Source of the DNA: an uncultured Propionivibrio sp.
GTDB taxonomy: Bacteria > Pseudomonadota > Gammaproteobacteria > Burkholderiales > Rhodocyclaceae
Assembly (NCBI RefSeq): GCF_963666255.1
Contig: NZ_OY762655.1
Coordinates: forward strand, 620,001 to 684,000
DNA length: 64,000 nt
Reading direction: 5' to 3'
Shown: positions 38,285 through 47,054 of the stretch, one piece after another
Position numbering within the stretch: the stretch's first letter is position 1
Layout of the letters: the number at the start of each line of letters is the position of its first letter
Made by a program: the position numbers and the translations under genes
The notes under the pieces: generated by a model
What the model saw: the letters and a program-made list of their open reading frames with translations, nothing else
Database searches by the model: none
Told to the model about the DNA's origin: nothing

Positions 38285-38614
38285 TTACTTTCTGAACAGT
38301 TTTCCGAGTGGATTGGACTTCCTCTCCGGATTCGCGGCTACCCGACGGCCGGAGAGCTCGTCTTCAATGGGGTCGCGGTAGAAACTCCACTCAGAACCGG
38401 AGGACAACAACCTGCGCCAGACCTCATCCTCGACTCCCGCATAATCGATTAGACGTCCGTAGTCGGGTTCATCTCGCCAGAAACGCTGTCACGGTTCATA
38501 CTCGATAGCACGGAATTTTCCAGAATTGATGCGTTTCGTTTCCCACCTGCATCCTTTGCAAAGAGGACGTAAACGAAACAGCCTGCCGTCTGTATGCTGC
38601 GACTTCCGCCATTC
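38285..38614 (-). pseudogene. Stop-interrupted reading frame, unknown family
   Basis: One minus-strand frame reads coherently for about 108 codons but contains an in-frame TGA at 38489-38491 and has no usable start codon. The upstream part holds a Cys cluster (RPLCKGCRWETKRINS) and the downstream part is rich in charged and aromatic residues (RFWRDEPDYGRLIDYAG, ending NPLGKLFRK). Composition looks protein-like on both sides of the stop, unlike the opposite strand. I read it as a decayed gene. Although this organism decodes UGA as selenocysteine elsewhere, no SECIS hairpin with a bulged U and GU loop follows this TGA. Confidence 0.35.
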
Positions 38615-38632
38615 TCATTTCGCGACGCACGG

Positions 38633-38851
38633 TCAATTCAGCGCTGACGCACGACTGCAATCGCCACTACTGCTGACTGGCGATGCACAACCAGACGGTT
38701 GACAAGTTCTACTGGACGCGTCTAACACCGACCTCGTGACGCGGGGCCCTTGCAAAACCGGGCTCAGAAAAACCGCCAGCCGTGACGATGTCGTCGGGCT
38801 CGCTCGAAGATTCCCGAGTCTGCTCAGCGCATCGATGGTCAGCTGTCTCAT
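38633..38851 (-). pseudogene. Truncated gene following the secretion ABC transporter (possible HlyD-type remnant)
   Basis: A frame starting at ATG 38851 overlaps the ABC transporter stop by four bases (ATGA) and has GGAGG upstream, the classic layout of a translationally coupled second gene. It encodes only 72 residues (MRQLTIDALSRLGNLRASPT...) and then loses protein-like character. The adjacent frame continues with GFARAPRHEVGVRRVQ before a stop, as if a frameshift had occurred. In type I secretion operons this second gene is normally the HlyD/LapC membrane-fusion protein of about 400 residues. That identity is inferred from position only. Confidence 0.4.
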
Positions 38852-41022
38852 GCCTCGCCTCCCTTCTGCAGTCCGTACAGATAGGCGTACAACCCGCCGG
38901 AAATCGACATGAGTTCCTGATGAGTGCCTTCCTCGACGATGGCCCCCTGGTCCATGACAATTATCCGATGCGCATCCCGAATCGCCGAAAGACGATGAGC
39001 GATGACGATGACGGTTCGACCTTGGCACATATGCCGCATGTTCTGCTGCACGATGCGTTCGGACTCATAATCGAGCGCACTCGTCGCTTCGTCGAAAATC
39101 AGAATCTTCGGATCCCGCATCAACGCCCGGGCAATCGCGATGCGCTGCCGCTGCCCTCCGGACAATCCGGTGCCATGCTCGCCGACAAGCGTGTCATACC
39201 CGTCGGGAAATTCGGAGATGAACTCATGCGCTCCGGAGAGTTTGGCGGCCCGGATTACCTGATCGATAGGGGCGCCGGGACTGACGAGTGCAATATTCTC
39301 GCGGATTGAACCATTGAACAGCACGTTTTCCTGGAGCACAACGCCAACCTGCCGGCGCAACGACGATGGATCAGTCACGGATAGGTCAATGTCATCGATG
39401 AGCACACGCCCGCGATCGGGGATGTACATCCGTTGAACAAGGCGCGTCAGCGTGCTCTTGCCCGATCCCGAACGCCCGACAATGCCGATGATCTCACCGG
39501 GACGAATGACAATCGAGATATTGCGCAAGACGTCCTGACCGTCGGGACGATAACGGAAACAGACTTCCGAAAACTCGATCTTTCCCTCAAGCTCCGGCAA
39601 GGTCGCTTTTTGCCCGGAGATCTCGCCACGCGTGTTGAGGATATCGCCGAGACGTTGCATCGACACACCGACCTGCTGAAAATCCGTCCACATCTGGGCG
39701 AGACGCATGATCGGCCCCGACACTTGCCCTGCCAGCATATTGAACGCCACCAATTGGCCAACCGAGAGCTCACCGCCGATGACAAGCCGCGCGCCGAACC
39801 ACATCGTCGCCACCGTCACCAGTTTGCCGATCAACGAAACGCCACTGTTCGCGAGTATGCCCAGCGACGCCGTGCGGAATCCCGCGGCAACATAAGCCGC
39901 CAGTTGCTTGTCCCATTTCCGTGTCCAATGCGGCTCCACGGCCATTGACTTGACGGTATCAACCCCGCTGACCGTCTCAACCAGAAAGGCCTGGTTTTCA
40001 GCACCACGGGCGAACTTTTCGTCGAGCCGCGACCGCAGGATCGGTGTCACCACCACGGAAATAATGACATAGCATGGAATCGACAAGACGACGATCAACG
40101 TCAGCACGCCGCTGTAAAAAAGCATGACGGCGATAAAGACGATCGAGAACGCAATATCCAGTACCAGCGTGATCGCATTGCCGGTCAGGAACGAACGAAT
40201 GTTCTCCAGTTCGCGAACGCGAGCCACGGAATCGCCAACCCGCCGCGCCTGAAAATAAGCGATGGGCAAGCCCAGCAGATGACGAAAGAGACGGGCGCCC
40301 AGTTCAACGTCAATACGACTGCTGGTGTGGGCAAAAACATAGCTGCGCAGTCCGGTCAAGCTGACTTCGAATATCACGACGACGAGGAAAGCGATGGCAA
40401 TGACATCGAGCGTTGAAAAACCGCGGTGCACCAGCACCTTGTCCATGACCACCTGAAAGAACAATGGCGTGATCAGGGCAAAAATCTGAATCGCCAGGGA
40501 AACGAGCAGGACCTCTCCAAGCAGGCGACGGTATTTCACAATGGCCGGAATGAACCAGCTGAAATCGAAGCGCGCAAGCTCTCCCGCCAAGGACGCGCGC
40601 GAGGTGAACAGGAACACATCGCCGAACCAGAGTTCGCGCAACGCTTCACCACTGAGAATTTCCGGCCGCGGCATCGCCGGATGCTGTATCAGCGCACGTA
40701 GTTGACCGTCGACCGTCTCGACACGCGCCAGAATGAAATAACGGCCATCGTTCGCCAGACCGATCGCCGGCAGCGGCGTCGACTGAAGACGCGCCATATC
40801 GACCCGGGTGCGTTTAGCGACCAGGCCCAGTTTTTTTGCGGCGAGGAGCAACTGCTCGGGACCGAGATCCGCACGACCGACAGCGAATTCATGCCGGATT
40901 TGTTCAATATCGGCAGCAATCCCGTGCAATCTGGCCATGATCACCAGGCATTGCAGACACGACTCGTCTTCATCTTTCAGGACTTCGGCTTCCCCCTCGA
41001 TCGCAGCGTCATTAATCGACAT
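38848..41022 (-). CDS. Type I secretion ABC transporter (HlyB/LapB-like) with degenerate C39-like domain
   Basis: About 724 residues from ATG 41022 (MSINDAAIEGE); the frame extends 17 codons upstream. Domain order: a C39-peptidase-like N-terminal domain (about 20-140), six transmembrane helices (about 150-430), then an ATPase with Walker A GRSGSGKST, signature LSGGQRQR, Walker B ILIFDEATSALD and switch His in IAHRLS. In peptide-cleaving members the first motif reads DCG with catalytic Cys; here it reads ESC, so the domain is probably non-catalytic as in HlyB, which binds RTX-type substrates. It should export a large protein through a tripartite channel. The partner HlyD and TolC genes and any RTX substrate are missing here; a truncated coupled gene follows. 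Confidence 0.93.
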   Translation of the reverse strand: MSINDAAIEGEAEVLKDEDESCLQCLVIMARLHGIAADIEQIRHEFAVGRADLGPEQLLLAAKKLGLVAKRTRVDMARLQSTPLPAIGLANDGRYFILARVETVDGQLRALIQHPAMPRPEILSGEALRELWFGDVFLFTSRASLAGELARFDFSWFIPAIVKYRRLLGEVLLVSLAIQIFALITPLFFQVVMDKVLVHRGFSTLDVIAIAFLVVVIFEVSLTGLRSYVFAHTSSRIDVELGARLFRHLLGLPIAYFQARRVGDSVARVRELENIRSFLTGNAITLVLDIAFSIVFIAVMLFYSGVLTLIVVLSIPCYVIISVVVTPILRSRLDEKFARGAENQAFLVETVSGVDTVKSMAVEPHWTRKWDKQLAAYVAAGFRTASLGILANSGVSLIGKLVTVATMWFGARLVIGGELSVGQLVAFNMLAGQVSGPIMRLAQMWTDFQQVGVSMQRLGDILNTRGEISGQKATLPELEGKIEFSEVCFRYRPDGQDVLRNISIVIRPGEIIGIVGRSGSGKSTLTRLVQRMYIPDRGRVLIDDIDLSVTDPSSLRRQVGVVLQENVLFNGSIRENIALVSPGAPIDQVIRAAKLSGAHEFISEFPDGYDTLVGEHGTGLSGGQRQRIAIARALMRDPKILIFDEATSALDYESERIVQQNMRHMCQGRTVIVIAHRLSAIRDAHRIIVMDQGAIVEEGTHQELMSISGGLYAYLYGLQKGGEA

Positions 41023-41155
41023 CACTCCCCCGTTCGCCGACCCGATATTCTTGTCTCTGCGGTTAAACAACACCGACCGCTATCGCTTTTCTAATCTCAT
41101 CTATCACATGGCGCCGTATGACATTGCCGTTATACGCCGCAACCGAAAACAGGTC

Positions 41156-41171
41156 TGTGACTTAAGTCACG
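41156..41171. promoter_or_regulatory. CRP/FNR-family type palindrome
   Basis: TGTGA-CTTAAG-TCACG contains a perfect 14-bp palindrome (41157-41170) and matches the CRP consensus TGTGA-N6-TCACA at nine of ten core bases. It lies midway between the divergent secretion ABC gene (start 41022) and the spermidine-synthase-like gene (start 41312). Which direction it controls is unknown. Confidence 0.5.
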
Positions 41172-41311
41172 GTTCCACAGATTCATTTGCACAGCGACCG
41201 CACAGATCGGCATTCGGCTGCGATGAAACCGGCAAGACAAGCCACCGGACTCCCGGTTTGCGAATCGATGCGCTATCATGCCGGTCCATCGGCAATCCAT
41301 CTGCATGCATC

Positions 41312-42058
41312 ATGTCCATCGAGGTCAGTGAAAAATCCGGCGTTCGTTACCTTCACTTCAGTGCCGAGTGGATACAGGGAGCGATGCGCATCCGCAAGCC
41401 GAACGCGCTCGAGCTTTCCTACAGCCGCGACATGATGGCCTGTCTGTTGCTGCGCGATTCGCCCTGGCCGCGCAATGCGCTGCTGATCGGCCTCGGTGCC
41501 GGCTCGCTCGTCAAGTTCATCTACCACCAGTTGCCCGATACGCATATCACGGTGGTCGAGATCGACCCGCAGGTCGAGATCGTCGCACGCCTGCATTTCC
41601 ACCTGCCGGACGATCCGGAACGCATTCACATCATCATCGGAGACGGTGCCGACTTCATGCGCCAGTCGGGCAAGAAGTTCGATGCCATTTTTGTGGACGG
41701 TTTCGACAAGAACGGGCGTGCCGGAATCCTCGACACCTTGCCGTTTTACCAGGCCTGCCGCGCCCGGCTGAGCAACGCCGGCCTGATGTCGGTCAACCTG
41801 CTGGGGCGCAGTCGCGGATTTGCCGCCAGCGCCGAACGGATTGCCACGGCATTCGAACAACGCGCGGTGATTTTCCCTTCATGCGACAGCGGCAACACGA
41901 TCGCTTTCGGCGCCGGCGATGAACTCGTCGATGTCCCTGCCGCCGAACTCGCGGAGCGCGCCGAGCACATCAAGAGCACGATGGGCCTCGACCTGCTTCA
42001 GGTCATTCCGCGCCTCAAAGCCGCTGGCAAACTCTCGGGCGACCGCCTGGTCGTCTAG
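41312..42058 (+). CDS. Spermidine synthase-like protein (class I methyltransferase fold)
   Basis: 248 residues from ATG 41312 (MSIEVSEKSGV). The Rossmann nucleotide-binding motif LLIGLGAGSLVKF, the acidic ITVVEIDPQVE and IIIGDGADFM with VDGFDKNG match the spermidine-synthase-like fold. The usual spermidine-synthase GGGDG is replaced by GLGAGS, so aminopropyl transfer is not assured; many stand-alone homologues are of unknown function. No ribosome site is obvious. It is divergent from the secretion ABC gene and followed by a bidirectional terminator. Confidence 0.85.
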   Translation: MSIEVSEKSGVRYLHFSAEWIQGAMRIRKPNALELSYSRDMMACLLLRDSPWPRNALLIGLGAGSLVKFIYHQLPDTHITVVEIDPQVEIVARLHFHLPDDPERIHIIIGDGADFMRQSGKKFDAIFVDGFDKNGRAGILDTLPFYQACRARLSNAGLMSVNLLGRSRGFAASAERIATAFEQRAVIFPSCDSGNTIAFGAGDELVDVPAAELAERAEHIKSTMGLDLLQVIPRLKAAGKLSGDRLVV

Positions 42059-42069
42059 ACGCGGACGTA

Positions 42070-42096
42070 AAAACGCCGCCTCTTCGGGCGGCGTCA
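42070..42096. terminator. Bidirectional terminator between convergent genes
   Basis: ACGCCGCC (42073-42080) pairs with GGCGGCGT (42087-42094) around a six-base loop, with an A run before. It lies between the spermidine-synthase-like gene and the CbiX gene. Confidence 0.7.
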
Positions 42097-42113
42097 GTTA
42101 CCCGACGAGGCGC

Positions 42114-42485
42114 TCAACCGGCCAGCATCACAACGTGCGCAGCCATCGCCTGGACGACCGCTTCGGCCTCGCCGATCGGCCCCGTCAATTCGAAACTGAC
42201 CTGCGGATGCGCCGCACGCAGACCGGCCAGGATTTTCGGCAGATCCTCCTTCAGGTGCCCCCCTTGGGCCAGGAACATCGGAATCACGACAATCCGCGAA
42301 AATCCTTCGGCAACCAACCCAGCAGCACAGTCTTCCAGGCTCGGCGCCATGAATTCGAGATAGGCCGGTTCGACGCGCGCATCGGACAATCGGGCACGCA
42401 CCGCGCGACAGAGTCGATTCAGCGTTTCAGCCCATTCGGGGTGACGGGCGCCGTGGGCAAACAGGATCAGTGCAGTCGTGGTCAT
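42114..42485 (-). CDS. cbiX: Short CbiX/SirB-type sirohydrochlorin chelatase
   Basis: 123 residues from ATG 42485 (MTTTALILFAHGAR), the single-domain short form. His11 in LFAHGARHP and His77 in LAQGGHLKEDLP are the metal-binding pair of the CbiX/SirB family. The enzyme inserts cobalt (towards cobalamin) or iron (towards sirohaem) into sirohydrochlorin. The genome needs sirohaem for the CysI sulfite reductase at 51 kb, so an iron role is plausible, but no sirohaem or cobalamin gene is adjacent. The spacer to the RND operon (42486-42716) holds the operator described separately. Confidence 0.88.
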   Translation of the reverse strand: MTTTALILFAHGARHPEWAETLNRLCRAVRARLSDARVEPAYLEFMAPSLEDCAAGLVAEGFSRIVVIPMFLAQGGHLKEDLPKILAGLRAAHPQVSFELTGPIGEAEAVVQAMAAHVVMLAG

Positions 42486-42664
42486 GGGATTCAAAGTCAG
42501 GTTGGCGAAGATTTGGACAAACGAAGCCGGATGATACGCCAGATCGGCTGCGTCCGCGGAACCTGGCGCCGGTTCGTCAGTCTGTACTGACTTGACCACC
42601 CGACCTTAAGTTCCGCCCCGGTGCAATCGCGCCGAACGCCCATCCCGTAACAATTTGCAATATT

Positions 42665-42684
42665 TACATACATCATTGTATGTA
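42665..42684 (+). promoter_or_regulatory. AcrR-like operator overlapping the RND operon promoter
   Basis: A perfect palindrome TACATACA-tcat-TGTATGTA that overlaps a TATAAT -10 (42683-42688), so a bound repressor would block RNA polymerase. The half-site TACATACA is that of the E. coli AcrR operator. No TetR-family gene lies in this window, so the repressor must be encoded elsewhere. Confidence 0.7.
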
Positions 42685-42716
42685 TAATAGCGTCATTCAC
42701 GTTCGGAGAACTCCCA

Positions 42717-43892
42717 ATGCCGCGCTCTATCACTTCCGGCCCTGCCCGCCAGCGCCTCACGCTTGCCACCCTTGCCATCATTTCGGCGCTGACGGCCGCC
42801 TGTTCGCGCGACAACGCCCCGAAACAACCGGCATCAATGCCGCCCTTACCGGTCACCGTCCTCGAAGTGCAGCCGACAAGCCTGCCGACGACGATCGAAC
42901 TCATGGCGCAAACCGAAGGCGCCAAGGAAACCGAAGTGCGCGCCCGTGTCGGCGGCATTCTGGTCAAGCGTCTTTATGAAGAAGGCACCGCCGTCAAGGC
43001 CGGCCAACCGCTGTTCCAGATCGACCGCGCGCCTTACGAGAACTCGCTTGCCGAAGCCAGGGCACGCGCCGAGCAGACAGCGCGTGAAGAGGCTCGTCTC
43101 AAGGGGCTGTTGGCAAAACAGGCGATCAGCCAGAAGGAATACGACGACGCCGCCTCCGCGAACGCCATCGCCCAGGCAACGCTGCAACAGGCGCAACTCA
43201 ACCTGTCCTGGACAACCGTGACAGCGCCGGTTTCCGGCGTTTCCGGGCGCGCCAACAAATCGGACGGCAACCTGATCTCGACGGCCGACGCCGTGGCCCT
43301 AACCTCGGTCTACCAGACAAATCCGATGTGGGTGCGTTTCGGCCTTTCCGATTCCGACACAGCCGACCTTCCCGGCGGACAACTCAAGCCGGGCATGGTC
43401 AAGAGCGTAGAGCTCATCCTGCCGAACGAGAAGGTGTACGAAAAGCCCGGCAAAATCAATTTCCTTGCCTCGACGATCGATACGACGCTCGGCACACAAC
43501 AGTTGCGCGCTGAATTCGACAACAAGGACGGCCAGTTGTTGCCCGGCCAGTTCGTGCGCATCCGCCTCCATGTCGGCGAGCGCGCTTCGGTCTACCTCGT
43601 CCCGCAAGCGGCGGTTCTGCAAACCGAACAGGCGCGGCTGGTCATGGTTGCCGGTCCGGACAACAAGGTCATGCCGAAACCCGTACAGACCGCCGAATGG
43701 CGTGGCAAGGACTGGGTCGTCACGCAAGGCCTGCAACCAGGCGACAAGATCATCGTCGATAACCTGATGAAACTGCGCCCAGGCGCTACCGTCGCCCCGC
43801 ACGGCCCGCAGGAAGGCCAGGCGCCCGGCGCAGAAGGCAAGCCACAAGCGCAGGAAGGTGCCAAGCAAGCCGCCGCGCCGGCCAAGCCCTAA
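42717..43892 (+). CDS. RND efflux periplasmic adaptor (AcrA/MexA-like lipoprotein)
   Basis: 391 residues with CGGAGAA upstream of ATG 42717. A lipoprotein signal ends in LTAACS, lipidated Cys29. The membrane-fusion architecture follows: beta-barrel and lipoyl halves (VRARVGGILVKRLYEEGTAVKAGQPLFQID), a coiled-coil hairpin (about 100-160, EARARAEQTAREEARLK), the second lipoyl half and a beta-barrel. A C-terminal Gln/Ala/Pro-rich tail (about 360-391) is disordered. It bridges the RND pump to the outer-membrane channel. First gene of the operon under the AcrR-like operator. Confidence 0.95.
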   Translation: MPRSITSGPARQRLTLATLAIISALTAACSRDNAPKQPASMPPLPVTVLEVQPTSLPTTIELMAQTEGAKETEVRARVGGILVKRLYEEGTAVKAGQPLFQIDRAPYENSLAEARARAEQTAREEARLKGLLAKQAISQKEYDDAASANAIAQATLQQAQLNLSWTTVTAPVSGVSGRANKSDGNLISTADAVALTSVYQTNPMWVRFGLSDSDTADLPGGQLKPGMVKSVELILPNEKVYEKPGKINFLASTIDTTLGTQQLRAEFDNKDGQLLPGQFVRIRLHVGERASVYLVPQAAVLQTEQARLVMVAGPDNKVMPKPVQTAEWRGKDWVVTQGLQPGDKIIVDNLMKLRPGATVAPHGPQEGQAPGAEGKPQAQEGAKQAAAPAKP

Positions 43893-43922
43893 GACGCACC
43901 AGACCAGGGGAACAATCCGATC

Positions 43923-46900
43923 ATGTCTCGTTTCTTCATCAATCGACCGATCTTCGCATCGGTCATCTCCATCGTCATCGTCATCGCCGGGATCATGGCG
44001 TCGCTGGGCTTGCCGGTCGCCCAGTACCCCGAGATCACGCCGCCGACGGTGGTCATTTCCGCCACCTATCCGGGCGCATCGGCCGAAACGCTGGCGAAGA
44101 CCGTCGCCGGTCCGATCGAAGAGCAACTCTCGGGCATCGAGAACCTGCTCTACTTCAACTCGTCGGCGCAATCCAACGGCACCCTGACGATCACCGCCTC
44201 GTTCGAAGTCGGCACCAACATCGACATGGCGACGGTCAACGTCAACAACCGCGTCAAGATTGCCGAACCGCGCCTGCCCGACGTCGTCCGCCAGTATGGC
44301 GTTGCCGTCGCCAAGCGCTCCAACAACATCCTGTTGGTCACGGCGATCCGCTCCCCCGACGACAGCCTGTCGACGCTCTTTCTCTCGAACTATGCGCTGG
44401 TCAACATCCTTGATGACCTCAAGCGCATTCCCGGCGTCGGTGACGCGCAGATCTTCGGCGCACGCGACTATTCGATGCGCGTCTGGCTCAAGCCCGACCG
44501 CATGGCCCAACTGGGCGTGACGGCCACCGAGGTGGCCACCGCCATCGCCGCGCAGAACAAGCAGAACGCCGCCGGCAAGATCGGCCAGGACCCGGCGCCA
44601 CAGGGACAGCAGCTCGTCTACACGGTCACCGCCAAGGGCCGGCTGGTAACCCCCGAAGAATTTGGCAACATCGTTGTTCGCGCCGGCGGTCCGAAGGGGG
44701 TGCTCTACCTCAAGGACGTCGCCCGCATCGAACTCGGCGCCCAGAATTACGACGCCAGCACGCAACTGATGGGCAAGCCCGTCATCGGTATCGGCATCTT
44801 CCTGCAATCTGGCGCCAACGCGCTCGAAGTCGCCAAGCGGGTCCGCACGCGCATGGCCGAACTGCAGGAGAAATTCCCGGCCGGCATGGACCACGTCTTC
44901 CCGTTCGACACCACCAAGTTCGTCCAGGCCTCGATCACCGAAGTCGTGCATACGCTCGTTGAAGCGCTGATCATGGTGGCACTGGTTGTCTTCGTCTTCC
45001 TGCAGAACTGGCGGGCAACGCTGATTCCGCTGGTCGCGGTGCCGGTCTCGCTGGTCGGCACCTTCGCCGGTCTCTGGATCTTCGGCTTCTCGATCAACAC
45101 GCTGACGCTGTTCGCGATGGTGCTGGCCATCGGTATCGTCGTCGATGACGCCATCGTCGTGCTTGAGAACGTCGAACGCCTGATGTGGGAACAGAAGATG
45201 GCGCCCAAGGAGGCGGCGATCGAAGCCATGCGCGAGGTGTCAAGCGCGGTTGTGGCGATCGTCCTCGTGCTCTGTGCGGTGTTCATCCCGGTCGCCTTCC
45301 TCGGCGGTATCGCCGGCAAGCTGTACCAGCAGTTCGCGGTCACGGTCGCCATTTCGGTGACACTCTCGGGCATCGTCGCGCTGACGCTGACGCCGGCCTT
45401 GTGCGCGCTGCTCCTCCAGAGCAAGCACGAGGAACCGGCTTTCTTCAAGCCCTTCAACCGCTTCTTCGAGGCGCTGACCAAAGGCTACACGAACACCGTT
45501 AATAAGACGCTGCACCACCGCATCATCGGCACCGTCGCCTGCGTCGTCATCCTTGGTGGCAGCATTGTCCTGTTCCGTGCGGTGCCCGGCGGCTTCGTCC
45601 CGCCCGAAGACCAGGGTTATCTGATCAGCGCGCTGATGCTGCCTGACGGCGCCAGCCTGCAACGCACCCAGGCCACCGGCGATCGCTTTCAGAAGATGAT
45701 CACGCAGGACCCGGGCGTAGACCGCGTCTTCCTGATCGCCGGTAACGACATCATCGGCGGCGGTATCAAATCGAACGCCGGCACGGTCTTCATCCCGCTC
45801 GTCGATTGGGCCGAGCGCACGAGTAGCGCCGACATGCTGCAGAAGAAATTCTCCGGCATGGGCATGATGCTGCCCGACGGACTCGGACTCGTCTTCAATC
45901 CACCGGCCATTCAGGGCTTGGGCTCCGCCGGCGGTTTCGAGGCGTACATCCAGTCGCGCGGCGACGCCAGCCCGCAAAAGCTGGCGGGGGTCATCACGCA
46001 ATTCACCGAAGCCCTCAAGAAGCGTCCCGAACTCGTCGGCATCAACACCTTCTTCCGCCCCTCGTCACCGCAGTTGCTCGTGGAGGTCAACGAAGCCAAG
46101 GCAATTTCAATGGGCATCTCGGTCGCCGATGTCTACACGTCGCTGCAGGCCACGATGGGGACCTATTACGTCAACGACTTCAACCTGAACGGCCGCACCT
46201 ACCGCGTGCAGTTGCAGGCCGACGCCCAGTACCGCTCCAAGCCCGAGGACATGGGCCGCGTCTATGTCCGTTCGGATAAAGGCACGATGGTACCGGTCTC
46301 GGCGCTGGTCAAGGTCAAGCGCGTTTTCGGCGCCGAGCAGCTCGAACGCTTCAACGGCTTCCTCGCCGCCAAGATAATGGGTAGCTCGATCCCGAACGTC
46401 AGTACCGGCGACGCGATCAAGATCGTCGAGCAGGTGGCCAAGGAGACTCTACCGGCCGGTTACGAACTGAGCTGGACTGGTCAGGCCTTCCAGGAGAAGC
46501 GCGCCGGCACCACCTCGGCGATCGCCTTCGGCTTCGGCATCCTGATGGTCTTCCTGATCCTCGCCGCGCAATACGAGAAATGGTCGCTGCCGCTCGCCGT
46601 CATCATGGCCGTTCCGTTCGCGCTGTTCGGCGCGCTGAGCGCCGTCATGATCCGCGGCATGCCGAACGACATCTACTTCCAGATCGGCCTCGTCGTGCTC
46701 ATTGGTCTGGCGGCGAAGAATGCGATCCTGATCGTCGAGTTCGCGGCGCAGAAACGCGCCGAGGGCATGCGCGTGCGCGAGGCCGCGCTGGAAGGCGCGC
46801 GCCTGCGCTTCCGACCGATCGTGATGACCTCGATGGCCTTCATCCTTGGCGTCTTCCCGCTCGTCAAGGCGACCGGCGCCGGCGCCGCCGCCCGCCAGTC

Positions 46901-47054
46901 GATGGGGACCGGCGTTTTCGGCGGCATGGTCGCAGCGACCTTCATCGCCACGATCTTCATCCCGATGTTCTTCAGCTGGCTGTCCGGCCGCAACAAGAAC
47001 GCGCCGACCACACCGCACCATCCTCAGGATGGCAGCCATGAGGAGCAAGCATGA
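43923..47054 (+). CDS. RND efflux pump inner-membrane permease (AcrB/MexB-like, HAE1 family)
   Basis: 1043 residues, near AcrB (1049). Two symmetric halves each have six transmembrane helices and a large periplasmic loop. The N-terminus MSRFFINRPIFASVISI and RYGVAVAKR-type docking region are typical. The paired aspartates of the proton relay lie in the fourth helix (GIVVDDAIVVLENVER). Export is driven by proton antiport, with drugs, detergents or hydrophobic compounds as substrates in the HAE1 family; the exact range is not predictable. It starts 30 bases after the adaptor and its stop overlaps the channel gene start (ATGATG). Confidence 0.97.
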   Translation: MSRFFINRPIFASVISIVIVIAGIMASLGLPVAQYPEITPPTVVISATYPGASAETLAKTVAGPIEEQLSGIENLLYFNSSAQSNGTLTITASFEVGTNIDMATVNVNNRVKIAEPRLPDVVRQYGVAVAKRSNNILLVTAIRSPDDSLSTLFLSNYALVNILDDLKRIPGVGDAQIFGARDYSMRVWLKPDRMAQLGVTATEVATAIAAQNKQNAAGKIGQDPAPQGQQLVYTVTAKGRLVTPEEFGNIVVRAGGPKGVLYLKDVARIELGAQNYDASTQLMGKPVIGIGIFLQSGANALEVAKRVRTRMAELQEKFPAGMDHVFPFDTTKFVQASITEVVHTLVEALIMVALVVFVFLQNWRATLIPLVAVPVSLVGTFAGLWIFGFSINTLTLFAMVLAIGIVVDDAIVVLENVERLMWEQKMAPKEAAIEAMREVSSAVVAIVLVLCAVFIPVAFLGGIAGKLYQQFAVTVAISVTLSGIVALTLTPALCALLLQSKHEEPAFFKPFNRFFEALTKGYTNTVNKTLHHRIIGTVACVVILGGSIVLFRAVPGGFVPPEDQGYLISALMLPDGASLQRTQATGDRFQKMITQDPGVDRVFLIAGNDIIGGGIKSNAGTVFIPLVDWAERTSSADMLQKKFSGMGMMLPDGLGLVFNPPAIQGLGSAGGFEAYIQSRGDASPQKLAGVITQFTEALKKRPELVGINTFFRPSSPQLLVEVNEAKAISMGISVADVYTSLQATMGTYYVNDFNLNGRTYRVQLQADAQYRSKPEDMGRVYVRSDKGTMVPVSALVKVKRVFGAEQLERFNGFLAAKIMGSSIPNVSTGDAIKIVEQVAKETLPAGYELSWTGQAFQEKRAGTTSAIAFGFGILMVFLILAAQYEKWSLPLAVIMAVPFALFGALSAVMIRGMPNDIYFQIGLVVLIGLAAKNAILIVEFAAQKRAEGMRVREAALEGARLRFRPIVMTSMAFILGVFPLVKATGAGAAARQSMGTGVFGGMVAATFIATIFIPMFFSWLSGRNKNAPTTPHHPQDGSHEEQA

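Noticed and set aside
38216-38452. Plus-strand 78-codon frame starting with TTG
   Set aside because: No ribosome site, unnatural composition, and the minus strand reads more protein-like in the same place.
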